Assembly: GCA_018058135.1 (NCBI GenBank)
Contig: JAGPCK010000021.1
Coordinates: 10,556 to 44,219, forward strand
DNA length: 33,664 bases
DNA from: Bacteroidia bacterium
GTDB taxonomy: Bacteria; Bacteroidota; Bacteroidia; UKL13-3
Direction: 5' to 3'
In this document: piece by piece, positions 6,731 to 15,107 of the stretch
Layout: each line of letters starts with the position of its first letter
Numbering within the stretch: the first letter of the stretch is position 1
Made by a program: the position numbers and the translations under genes
Notes under the pieces: model-generated
Told to the model about the DNA's origin: nothing
The model's input: the letters and a program-made list of their open reading frames with translations, nothing else
The model's database searches: none

Positions 6731-6781
6731 AAAGCCTATAAATTTTTCATGTCCTTTGTACATGAAAAATTTATAGGCTTT
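6731..6781 (+). terminator. Long perfect hairpin ending the collar operon
   Basis: Perfect 21-bp arms (6731-6751 and 6761-6781, sequence aaagcctataaat...) enclose the 9-nt loop tcctttgta. The 3' arm is followed by a T-rich stretch (tcattttattc). It lies 23 bp after the third collar gene and 23 bp before the formyltransferase gene. The 3' arm ends in TTT, so it resembles a Rho-independent terminator, though the stem is A/T-rich and unusually long. Confidence 0.75.
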
Positions 6782-6804
6782 TCATTTTATTCCCTGCACA
6801 ACTA

Positions 6805-7743
6805 ATGAAATTTTCAGTTTTATGTAATAGCCGCCTCGCTATTCCGGTAATACAACAATTAGCGGAGAATGGGCAGTTAGCATCATGTGCCCTGCCTGAC
6901 CGAATGCATGAGGATAACGAAGAAATCAGTTATTGGTGCAATATGATGGGAATTCCCATACGAACATTCAATAAGGATGAAGTAGCCCATGAAATGGTTT
7001 CATGGATTAACCTTTACCAGCCTGATGCCGTTTTTGTTCTAACTTTCCCTTATCGTATTCCTCCGCATGTGTTAGAAGTTCCATCCCGGGGTTTTATAAA
7101 TTTTCATTTTGGACGACTCCCTGAGTACAGAGGTGCTGATGCTATATTCTGGCAAATAAAAAATCAGGAAAGCATGGGAGGAATAAGTGTGCACCAAATG
7201 ACACCGGGTATTGATAAGGGCCCATTGTTTTTTATACACGATGTAAGCATCCTGCCATATGAAACATATGGTTCACACAGCAATAAACTGGCACTGGCCG
7301 GCAGAGAATCCGTAATGAAACTGATAGCAATGTTGCATCAAGGTGCTGCACCCATCACCCAGTCGGAAAACAATGCCCGGTATTATAAACGACTTACATT
7401 ACAGGATGTGTCAATTAACTGGTCAAACAAGGCCACGGCCATAGTGGCCCTGATAAATGCCTGCAACCCCTGGAACCGCGGAGCCATAGCTTCCATACAT
7501 CAAATGCCGATAAGAATAATTGCAGCCACCTCACAAGTGAGAAAACCGGGAAATTTTGCCATAGGTGAAGTTATATGTGCTGATGATGTAAACGGACTTT
7601 GCATTGCCTGCGGAAACAATGAGCAAATAAGGGCAGATATTTGCCTGATAAATAATGAATTTATTGCAACTCCCAACATCCACCTCACGGGCATTAAAGC
7701 AGGACTCTTGTTTGATAACCAACAACACGTATTGCAGAAATAA
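6805..7743 (+). CDS. Stand-alone formyltransferase family protein
   Basis: A 312-aa protein with the formyltransferase core of Fmt/ArnA/PurN. The catalytic triad is intact: Asn99 and His101 in FINFHFGRLPEYRGADAIFW, and Asp137 in MTPGIDKGPL. A C-terminal region at about 195-310 (DVSINWSNKATAIVALINACNPWN...) resembles the Fmt C-terminal domain. Such enzymes transfer a formyl group from 10-formyl-tetrahydrofolate to an amine. Its divergence (FGRLPEYRG where Fmt usually has SLLPRWRG) and its context suggest an accessory enzyme acting on an amino sugar, amino acid or peptide, not initiator tRNA. It has the same strand as the collar operon but lies behind the hairpin, so it is partly or wholly separately transcribed. 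Confidence 0.85.
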   Translation: MKFSVLCNSRLAIPVIQQLAENGQLASCALPDRMHEDNEEISYWCNMMGIPIRTFNKDEVAHEMVSWINLYQPDAVFVLTFPYRIPPHVLEVPSRGFINFHFGRLPEYRGADAIFWQIKNQESMGGISVHQMTPGIDKGPLFFIHDVSILPYETYGSHSNKLALAGRESVMKLIAMLHQGAAPITQSENNARYYKRLTLQDVSINWSNKATAIVALINACNPWNRGAIASIHQMPIRIIAATSQVRKPGNFAIGEVICADDVNGLCIACGNNEQIRADICLINNEFIATPNIHLTGIKAGLLFDNQQHVLQK

Positions 7744-7806
7744 AATTAATATGTAACTTAGCCACCTTTAATTAAACTTATTTGCCTTTATTCATTACAA
7801 AACCAT

Positions 7807-9225
7807 ATGAAAAAATTTACCGCATCTTTTAATTTTTGTATCCTTTTCACCTTATTGTTTATAGGAGTTTCTTCCTTAACTAAAGCTCAAACAACGCTGG
7901 CTTTAGGCGATATTGCATTTACTGGTTACAACTGCACACCTGCTACCAACAGTGACGAGTTTAGTTTTGTAATACTGAAAAGTACAGGTATTACCAGCGG
8001 AACTAAAATTTATTTTACCGACCGAGGTTGGAAAAGCGGTAGTTGTGGTACTAACAATTTTTGCACCTTAGTCGACAATTCCTTTTTCCTTGAATCAGTA
8101 AGCCATTTTGTATGGACCGCAGGCAGCAGTTTAGCCTATGGCACGCATGTAAAAATAAGTGGGCATCCAACAACTCCTTGTGCGACATGCTTTACCTGTT
8201 CCAATGGCTCCGCCTCTGGTACAGTATTGAACCTTTCCAATGCCGGTGACCAAATATTTGCCTTGCAGAACGGGGCAGGAAGCACGGACACTGCGAATGG
8301 TGGAGCAGGCACCATGCTCACCGCCATTCATGTCAATAAAGCTAACGCATCCGGATGTTCTTTCAGCACCACCAGTTGGGATAACTGCACAAGTAATATA
8401 CCGGTTGACATCTGCCAAAGCTCCAACAACAGCAACAAACCTGCCTGCCTTACCAATGGTACCAATTGCCTGGTATTATTAGATGGCAGCAGCGCTGAAG
8501 TAGACAATGGGGTTTACAACTGTACCAGTTCCAACAATGGAACTAGTGGCGCTGCTATTACTGCTATGCGAACGGCAATTAACACCCTCTCCAACTGGAC
8601 CGTTCAAAACACAACCTCTTTAACGATTCCACCAGCTGGCTGCAACCCTTTACCTGTAACCTGGATACATTTTGTTGTTCAACTAACTGCCAATGGTGGG
8701 AGGTTGGAATGGAGCACATCTACTGAACGCAACAACAGCCATTTTGAAATTGAGCGCAGTTTTGATGGAATCGAATGGAAAAAGGTTGGCATAATTAACG
8801 GGGCCGGGAACAAATACAGTACAAGCGAATATTATTATGACGACCTTTTTAATACCAGTGAGATAAAATTTGTATATTACCGCATACGTCAGGTAGATTT
8901 TGACGGGAGGTATGAATACACTCCCATGCGTGTAGCCGGAAAGCCGGAACATACAACCGAGTATACTGCTTTTGCATTTAACGGCAACCCACTTACAGAG
9001 GCAACTTACCTCAAAACATTTCTTCCACAACAAGGAGATGCACATATTGAAATACGCGATACTCGGGGCAACATACTTTTCAGTCAAACCTTTCAATACA
9101 CTGGAGGCTACAACCGCTTTATGTTTAACGAACAAGTGCCTGAGATTATGAACAAATCGGGTGTATATTTTGTAAAAGCATCCATTGAAGGAGAAGAAAA
9201 AACATTTAAGCTGGTAGTGCAATAG
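7807..9225 (+). CDS. Secreted protein with T9SS type A sorting domain
   Basis: A 472-aa exported protein. A signal peptide covers about residues 1-28 (hydrophobic core, cleavage after TKAQ). The N-terminal domain starts TTLALGDIAFTGYNC and contains KIYFTDRGWKSG, a pattern I associate with Bacteroidota surface proteins of unknown function. It is rich in Cys, Asn, Ser and Thr. The linker LPVTWIHFVV...RLEWSTSTERNNSHFEIERS is the fibronectin-like module that often precedes T9SS tails. The C-terminus (SGVYFVKASIEGEEKTFKLV) is a type A sorting domain, so the protein should cross the outer membrane and be anchored or released there. It follows the formyltransferase by 63 bp and has its own terminator. 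Whether it belongs to the collar system is unknown. Confidence 0.88.
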   Translation: MKKFTASFNFCILFTLLFIGVSSLTKAQTTLALGDIAFTGYNCTPATNSDEFSFVILKSTGITSGTKIYFTDRGWKSGSCGTNNFCTLVDNSFFLESVSHFVWTAGSSLAYGTHVKISGHPTTPCATCFTCSNGSASGTVLNLSNAGDQIFALQNGAGSTDTANGGAGTMLTAIHVNKANASGCSFSTTSWDNCTSNIPVDICQSSNNSNKPACLTNGTNCLVLLDGSSAEVDNGVYNCTSSNNGTSGAAITAMRTAINTLSNWTVQNTTSLTIPPAGCNPLPVTWIHFVVQLTANGGRLEWSTSTERNNSHFEIERSFDGIEWKKVGIINGAGNKYSTSEYYYDDLFNTSEIKFVYYRIRQVDFDGRYEYTPMRVAGKPEHTTEYTAFAFNGNPLTEATYLKTFLPQQGDAHIEIRDTRGNILFSQTFQYTGGYNRFMFNEQVPEIMNKSGVYFVKASIEGEEKTFKLVVQ

Positions 9226-9255
9226 CATCGCGCTATTTCTACCATACAATATTGC

Positions 9256-9290
9256 AAAACCACCGTTACTATAACGGTGGTTTTGTTTTT
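9256..9290 (+). terminator. Rho-independent terminator
   Basis: A 13-bp perfect stem, AAAACCACCGTTA (9256-9268) pairing with 9272-9284, with loop CTA, followed by GTTTTTT. It ends the T9SS protein gene 30 bp upstream. Confidence 0.9.
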
Positions 9291-9316
9291 TAAACTAAAC
9301 ACCGTTTCTTTATTAC

Positions 9317-10309
9317 ATGAAATCGAACTCACAGGTAACTGATTTAATTAACTCGCTGCTCATGTTGGTATCGGCACTTGTTGCCTGGAAGTTGCCCTTT
9401 CATCTTTTTCTGTTCTCGTATGCGGTACTGGGCCCCTTACATTACCTCACAGAAATATTCTGGCTCAGAGAAAAAAATTATTTTCTGCCGGTAAAGAAAA
9501 ACTACCTGTGGATTATACTGCCCGCCATATTGGTAAGTGTATTGATATGGCTGAATGAACTGGATGAAGTGAAAAACTGGTCAATCTTCAAACAATATGG
9601 CAACTCCTTCATCAGTGCATTATTTTTTTGCGGTTTTGCAGTTGCTGTATCACTTACACTTTTCAGCAAAACAGTGTACCAGGTTGCCATCATTGCAGCA
9701 AGCATAGCTTTAAGTTTTTTATTGGCTAAGCAGGGTGTTTACCTGTTCATCTTCGGGGTGTTGTTTGCAACACTCATTCATGTATCGTTATTTACCTTTC
9801 TGTTTGTTTTACAGGGAGCAATTAAAACCAAAAACAACGCAGCCTATTTTTCATTGGTGGTGTATCTAGTTTGTGTGATAAGTTTATTTACGCTACCATT
9901 TTATAGTAAACAGTATACATTCTCAAAAGATCTCTATGAAAATTTTATAAAAAGCAGCTTCCAATATGTGAACTACAGTATAGCCACTTTTTTTCATGCA
10001 ACCGAAAACGGACCGTACAATTTACTTTCTGAAAATGCTTTACGAATACAATCCTTTATCGCTTTTTCTTATACCTACCATTACCTCAACTGGTTTTCAA
10101 AAGTGAATATCATCAAGTGGCACAAGGTCTCGGGCAACTCATGGAAAATCATCACACTACTTTGGCTTGCGAGCATAGCATTGTATCGGTATGATTACAA
10201 AGTAGGTTTTATGGCACTTATACTGCTCAGTCTGCTTCATGTGTTTTTAGAATTCCCTTTGAATGTGCTTACCTTTAAGAGTATTCTGAGTAAAAAAGGT
10301 CGGGTATAA
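9317..10309 (+). CDS. Polytopic membrane protein with His-bearing helices
   Basis: A 330-aa integral membrane protein with roughly eight to nine hydrophobic helices. Several helices carry His, often next to aromatic residues: LGPLHYLTEIFW, FATLIHVSLFTF, ATFFHATEN, SYTYHYLNWFSK and LLHVFLEFPLN. That layout resembles membrane enzymes with metal-binding histidines, for example the Brp/Blh beta-carotene dioxygenase group, but the match is only by pattern. I know of no named family it fits. It stands alone between a terminator and a convergent gene whose end is 14 bp away, so it is monocistronic. ATG at 9317 has an A/T-rich leader without a clear -7 element. Confidence 0.8.
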   Translation: MKSNSQVTDLINSLLMLVSALVAWKLPFHLFLFSYAVLGPLHYLTEIFWLREKNYFLPVKKNYLWIILPAILVSVLIWLNELDEVKNWSIFKQYGNSFISALFFCGFAVAVSLTLFSKTVYQVAIIAASIALSFLLAKQGVYLFIFGVLFATLIHVSLFTFLFVLQGAIKTKNNAAYFSLVVYLVCVISLFTLPFYSKQYTFSKDLYENFIKSSFQYVNYSIATFFHATENGPYNLLSENALRIQSFIAFSYTYHYLNWFSKVNIIKWHKVSGNSWKIITLLWLASIALYRYDYKVGFMALILLSLLHVFLEFPLNVLTFKSILSKKGRV

Positions 10310-10323
10310 TTTATCTGAATAAA

Positions 10324-11160
10324 TCAGAACCTTCTTCCGGGGCAACCGTATCTACCCTTTCCGCTAAGGGTTTTACTGAGTGTGATATTGACAAAATAAT
10401 AATTGTCATTGTACCTGGAATTGCCTCTTGCGCTTCCTGCTGGAAATCGTTCGCTGTTTACCTCTACTGAACGATCTGACAATACAAAGGCTTCGTATCC
10501 TCCCTGACTGAATGCTGTGGCAGGGTCAATAAACTTACCACTTACATCATCCAGATAATCGGTAAATGTTTTTCTGAAACCAAGCTCTACGCCCAAGGTT
10601 ACAAAAGGGGCTACACTGTACTTTATTCCAACACCAATAGGTATGGCAAACTGGGTCAGACCATAATTTTTACTCATTTCGGTAGGCATAAAACGAAGCG
10701 TTTCTTTGTCACCATTCAATCTGGTTTTGGGATTGAACCAAAAAAATGCAACTCCTGAAAAAATATACGGTGTGCCCCTGTTAATCAATCCATGCCTGAA
10801 ACGCGATGCACCGGAATAATATCTGTTAAAGTTGTACTCCAACAATACGCTTCCTTCAATAAGCGGTGAAAAAAAACTGAGGTTACGTCTCTTACGTGCC
10901 GGGTCGCCTGAAATATGATCTGACCCTCTGAGCCTTCCGTAATTTAGCGATATACGGGAAGATAATTTATTGCGCCAGTTTCGCCTGAAAAAAATACCTG
11001 CCATTGGGCCGGTTTCATAAAAGGTATACAGTTGTTCTGTTAAATCACCCTGATAGACACTTACTCCTGCAGCAAATCCGATTTCACTGTCGGGAGCCCT
11101 TTGCGCGTATAGTGCAGAGAGAGGGATAAATATAAAAAAAAACAGGAGGATGCGCATCAT
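10324..11160 (-). CDS. DUF6089-type outer-membrane beta-barrel protein
   Basis: A 278-aa protein read from the ATG at 11160. A TTG 15 codons upstream would bury the signal peptide, so I rejected it; the ATG at 11157 is equally possible. The signal peptide MMRILLFFFIFIPLSALYAQ is clear. The mature part has alternating amphipathic strands (IGFAAGVSVYQGDLTE, SGVAFFWFNPKTRL, FVTLGVELGFRKTFTDYLDD) and ends with YYFVNITLSKTL, as expected of a small outer-membrane barrel. DUF6089 proteins are common in Bacteroidota; to my knowledge none in this subgroup has a defined role. It converges with the upstream membrane-protein gene with a 14-bp gap. Confidence 0.85.
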   Translation of the reverse strand: MMRILLFFFIFIPLSALYAQRAPDSEIGFAAGVSVYQGDLTEQLYTFYETGPMAGIFFRRNWRNKLSSRISLNYGRLRGSDHISGDPARKRRNLSFFSPLIEGSVLLEYNFNRYYSGASRFRHGLINRGTPYIFSGVAFFWFNPKTRLNGDKETLRFMPTEMSKNYGLTQFAIPIGVGIKYSVAPFVTLGVELGFRKTFTDYLDDVSGKFIDPATAFSQGGYEAFVLSDRSVEVNSERFPAGSARGNSRYNDNYYFVNITLSKTLSGKGRYGCPGRRF

Positions 11161-11450
11161 ATGGGTTAGGTACGTAAATCTAAGCCGTTTGGATTTAATA
11201 AACAAATAAGATTTACTGAATGTCGAACAGAGTTCATGTACGGTGCATAACTGTAAGAAAACAAAGTTCTAATCTGCTTCCAGATTATTCGGGGCAGTTA
11301 TCGTTTAAATTGCCTCTTTCTGATAAAATTTAAGATACATAATGAAGCATAACTTATCAATAAAGAGATAGATGGTGCGGAGTATAGTGTTATAAACTAA
11401 ATCGCATGTTGCAATAATCCATATATACAGATTAATTTTCTTTACATCAA

Positions 11451-14198
11451 CTATTCTTTGCTAAATATACGACTATCGCTGGCATTTTCCGATCGTAGAA
11501 TAAGTACGTAATTCCCTTTAGCCAGTTGCTTAACGGGTAAGTCAACTGAAGAGTTTTCTACCGGAACCTGCAAGAATAACCGTCCGTTTAAATCATAAAC
11601 AAGTGCCCGAAGATTGTTGCCACTCATCTGATGTTTTATGTGCAACAGATCTTTGCAAGGATTAGGATAAAATTGCATAGTCACCCGTTCTTCCGCTTTT
11701 TTAACCGAAGTGATGTTCCATTTATTGTTGAGCCGTGCATTAAACATACCTGCCCCGAATGTGGCAACTGCAATACGATTATCGGTCTCCCGGTAATCCA
11801 TCATGGTAACAATATTGCTACCTATCAATGACGGAGATTGTTTAACCCAGGTGGTATTCATTCCCACAACGGAATCAGCGGCATAGAGTCCGGTACTGGT
11901 TCCAAGAAAGTATAGTTTTTGCCCGTTCACCCGTGCTATGGTCATCCACCTGCATGATGGTCCGTTACCGGTACCGTTTGCATTTTGTTCCAGGTTACCT
12001 GAAACAGGCACCCATGTTGCACCACCGTCTGTTGTTTCAAAAACACTCAGCACAGAGTAGTTGGTAAATACCGCATACAGTTTGTTTGCATTATCCGGGT
12101 CAACGGTAATACAATTTATATATCCTCCCGGAAAATTACTTCCGCTGATGTTAGAAGGCATAGGGTCGCCTGTTTGAGCATTGTTAATTTTAAACAACTG
12201 TCCTTTACTTGTTCCGTAGTACAATGTACCTATTGCATTTTTTGCACTCGTTATGGCCGTAATAGCTTCTGTACTATCTGTTAGTTGGGTGTTACTTAAT
12301 TTCTGCCAATTAAGTAAAGTGCGGTTGGTATCTAATGATGTACTCAATGGAATAGCTGATACATCACTGTTACGCCATACCGCTCTTCCGGTGGGATGAT
12401 ACAAAATATTCCAGTTGTTGGCATCAGGTGTATACGGATTGATAAACTCATAATCATCGCGCAAAATACCTGAGGGATCGAGGCGGGCTGATTGTATACG
12501 TTTGCCCGTGTTATCCAACTTCATTCTGAAAACTCTGCCTTGTTGTGCCGCCATATAATATTCCTGTGCATTGGCTCCTACAAAACAATATCCGCCATCG
12601 TAGGTAAGTGAAAGCTCCCAATTATTCAGCACATTGTTCACACCGGTAAACAATGTTCCGTTGTCCTGCAATCCGCCAATAATAACATCATTGGAACTTT
12701 GCCTGTCGATAGCCACAGAGTAGAACTGTGTAGTAAGGTACCCTCTGTTCAACGATTGCCAAACCAATGGTTGTGCAAGGCAATTTTCAGTACGTGATAT
12801 ACCTCCGTCATGAACAGAAATCATGCGATTAGGTGAAGAGGGATAAAATATCACACCATGTTGGTCGGGATGTTGATTGGGGTATATCTGAAAATCGGGG
12901 CGCTGTGTATTCACAGCATAACCTCCTACCCAGGAAGTTTTGGTTGAACTCGAAAATCCGTCAGCAGAGCGAAACAGACCGGTACCGCCTACAAAAACTA
13001 CATTAGTATCTTTCGGATGAACCTGCACATCCAGGCAATATCCTCTTTGAGAAATGAAATCACCAAAGTCGCCCCCAAAGGAGGGTATGTTGGCGCTCCT
13101 ATCGCTCCATATTGCACCTGCTCCTGTTCCGTCACCACTCAGGTAAGTGTATTTCCACAGTGCATTCCACTCTTCTCTGCCTTGAAAGTCGACTGTGAGT
13201 TTACCGAAGTTATATGCATGCGCCAAAAAGAAAACCTGATTCTCATCTGAGGGAGAAATACCAATAACAATTCTTCCGGATGACCCAGCAACGAAACCTG
13301 CCGGAGTGATGTTCACCCAGGTAACACCATTGTTGGAAGAGCGCCAAATACCGGCCTGCCCGCCTCCTCCAGATAAGGTAGCATATACTATTCCGCTGGG
13401 GGTTACGGCCACATCTGTCCATACACTGCTGGAAATTCCTCCTCCTCCTCTGCGTTTATTCCAGTTTGCTCCTCCGTTTAAACTACGGTATACTCCATCG
13501 TAAGCTGCAAGGTATATGACATCCGCTGTATCAATGGATTTGTTTACTGCCACCCTATGAATGAAATCAAAGTTGTTGTCAAATGTTTGCGGTGTACCTG
13601 ATGAAGTTGAAGAGATAACTGTCCATGTGATGCCGTTGTCAGTTGATTTAAGTAATCCGTTACCTAAGTAATTGGCCCCGGGTACATATCCTCCGTAGTA
13701 CTCTCCGGTGGAGGCGAACCAGGTATTGTTTTTACCTGCACGAGGATCTTGAATAATTGAGGTGATATTACAAATAGCTGTAGAAGTAACCAATGTCCAT
13801 GAACCTCCGTTGTCGGTACTTCTCCAAATACCTCCGGTGGCTGCTCCTGCCAGTATAATGTTTTCGGCAGTACGGTCAATGCCTATGGCGCGAGTTCTGC
13901 CTCCAATATTCCACGGGCCTCTTGATGACCAGAAACCATCTCCTACTGCATTGGTTTTGTACTTTTCATCAGCAACCGGTAGCGTGTTGCTATAGGCCAA
14001 TTCTTTCTGACGTATTCCATCCGGAACACGTCCTGTAGCGGGATCTACCAGCATCTTCATTAACCATTTTTCACGCAAAGGAAGTTGGCTGTCCATACCG
14101 TAAATATCATCTGATACAGGTACCTGCTTTTTCATTAAAAACAGAAATGTACCTAAAACAGCGACTGCAAAAAGGGAGATGTATTTTATTTTATGCAT
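11451..14198 (-). CDS. VPS10/BNR-repeat secreted protein with T9SS sorting domain
   Basis: A 915-aa protein. I use the ATG at 14198 (MHKIKYISLFAV); a TTG two codons earlier is less likely. An N-terminal hydrophobic segment is followed by repeated Asp-box motifs of the type S-x-D-x-G-x-x-W (WRSTDNGGSW, LKSTDNGITW, FETTDGGATW). These are typical of sortilin/VPS10- or xyloglucanase-like multi-bladed propellers. The C-terminus (MQFYPNPCKDLLHI ... LAKGNYVLILRSE) is a T9SS type A sorting domain. Many proteins of this build are surface proteins with unproven enzymatic activity. A GAACTTTG element on the minus strand (14202-14209) lies only three bases before the ATG. Confidence 0.88.
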   Translation of the reverse strand: MHKIKYISLFAVAVLGTFLFLMKKQVPVSDDIYGMDSQLPLREKWLMKMLVDPATGRVPDGIRQKELAYSNTLPVADEKYKTNAVGDGFWSSRGPWNIGGRTRAIGIDRTAENIILAGAATGGIWRSTDNGGSWTLVTSTAICNITSIIQDPRAGKNNTWFASTGEYYGGYVPGANYLGNGLLKSTDNGITWTVISSTSSGTPQTFDNNFDFIHRVAVNKSIDTADVIYLAAYDGVYRSLNGGANWNKRRGGGGISSSVWTDVAVTPSGIVYATLSGGGGQAGIWRSSNNGVTWVNITPAGFVAGSSGRIVIGISPSDENQVFFLAHAYNFGKLTVDFQGREEWNALWKYTYLSGDGTGAGAIWSDRSANIPSFGGDFGDFISQRGYCLDVQVHPKDTNVVFVGGTGLFRSADGFSSSTKTSWVGGYAVNTQRPDFQIYPNQHPDQHGVIFYPSSPNRMISVHDGGISRTENCLAQPLVWQSLNRGYLTTQFYSVAIDRQSSNDVIIGGLQDNGTLFTGVNNVLNNWELSLTYDGGYCFVGANAQEYYMAAQQGRVFRMKLDNTGKRIQSARLDPSGILRDDYEFINPYTPDANNWNILYHPTGRAVWRNSDVSAIPLSTSLDTNRTLLNWQKLSNTQLTDSTEAITAITSAKNAIGTLYYGTSKGQLFKINNAQTGDPMPSNISGSNFPGGYINCITVDPDNANKLYAVFTNYSVLSVFETTDGGATWVPVSGNLEQNANGTGNGPSCRWMTIARVNGQKLYFLGTSTGLYAADSVVGMNTTWVKQSPSLIGSNIVTMMDYRETDNRIAVATFGAGMFNARLNNKWNITSVKKAEERVTMQFYPNPCKDLLHIKHQMSGNNLRALVYDLNGRLFLQVPVENSSVDLPVKQLAKGNYVLILRSENASDSRIFSKE

Positions 14199-14230
14199 AA
14201 GCAAAGTTCATCTTTTTTCTGAGTTTTTCT

Positions 14231-14258
14231 TTGTTTTCATCGGGAAGTAGTACCTTTA
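14231..14258 (+). promoter_or_regulatory. Promoter of the ferredoxin-NADP reductase-like gene
   Basis: TTG (14231-14233), a 17-bp spacer and TACCTTTA (14251-14258) fit the Bacteroidota -33/-7 pattern. The ATG begins four bases later, so the transcript is probably leaderless or nearly so. Confidence 0.6.
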
Positions 14259-14262
14259 TAAT

Positions 14263-14979
14263 ATGGCACGTCAATTTTTTGATGCGGAAGTATATGATAT
14301 ACTGGATGCATCACCCTCTGTAAAAAGATTCTTCTTTCGTGTACCCGCTGTAGAATCTTTTGATTTTAAACCCGGGCAATTTGTGATGTTGGAACTTCCA
14401 ATTCCGGCCAAAGTAAACACCCGAAGTTACTCCATTGCCTCTGCACCCGATGGAAGCAATACCTTCGAACTGATTATTGTAATTAATGAAAACGGATTGG
14501 GCACTCCCTACCTGTTTAATGAAATAAAGATAGGCAGCATAATTAAATGTGCAGGACCTTTGGGAAAATTTACTTTACCACCCGCACTTGACTTAGATAT
14601 AATAATGGTGGCAACGGGTACTGGTATTGCCCCATTCCGATCTATGTTGCATTACATCAAACAACACAACATTCCGCGCAAAAATGTGTACCTGATTTAT
14701 GGCAACCGCTTCGAAAAGGACATACTGTACAAAGACGAATTGCAACACATGTGCGATAATGAAGAACATTGCTTCTATTTCCATCCGGTTCTCTCCAGAG
14801 AAGATGGTTGGCAAGGGGCTAAAGGATATGTGCATCCTATTTACGAAGAAATTCTTGCTGACAAAAGGCCTGCCTATATTTTACTCTGCGGTTGGAGCAG
14901 TATGGTGCGAGAAGCACGAGACAGATTATATGCTATGGGCTACACTAAAGATCAGGTGCATTTTGAGCTCTATGATTGA
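14263..14979 (+). CDS. FAD/NAD(P)-binding oxidoreductase, ferredoxin-NADP reductase type
   Basis: A 238-aa flavoprotein. The FAD-binding motif RSYSIAS lies at residues 54-60 and the FKPGQFVMLELP strand before it. The NAD(P)-binding loop is MVATGTGIAPFRSM (~115-128), followed by VYLIYGNR and LLCGWSSMV near 207-215. There is no ferredoxin domain, so it is a stand-alone reductase that moves electrons between NAD(P)H and a partner such as ferredoxin or flavodoxin. It lacks the extended C-terminal aromatic tail of plant-type enzymes; it ends HFELYD. Divergent from the BNR-repeat gene, with 64 bp between the start codons. The physiological partner cannot be told. Confidence 0.9.
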   Translation: MARQFFDAEVYDILDASPSVKRFFFRVPAVESFDFKPGQFVMLELPIPAKVNTRSYSIASAPDGSNTFELIIVINENGLGTPYLFNEIKIGSIIKCAGPLGKFTLPPALDLDIIMVATGTGIAPFRSMLHYIKQHNIPRKNVYLIYGNRFEKDILYKDELQHMCDNEEHCFYFHPVLSREDGWQGAKGYVHPIYEEILADKRPAYILLCGWSSMVREARDRLYAMGYTKDQVHFELYD

Positions 14980-15107
14980 TAAATCATACCTTACCATTTG
15001 GGCAAACTGAGCTCTATCCTACATTCAATTAGTGTATAGAAGTAATGTGAAAATTGTCTTTCTCTTTACTAATTTGTGATAGGGAAAATGCAAAACGTAT
15101 AGCCGCA

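Noticed and set aside
6805..7743. Housekeeping methionyl-tRNA formyltransferase (fmt)
   Set aside because: The catalytic residues fit, but the motif context is diverged, and there is no def or other translation gene next to it. A stand-alone accessory enzyme is more likely.
14980..15107. Terminator between the FNR-like gene and mfd
   Set aside because: No stem of useful length with a following T-tract was found.
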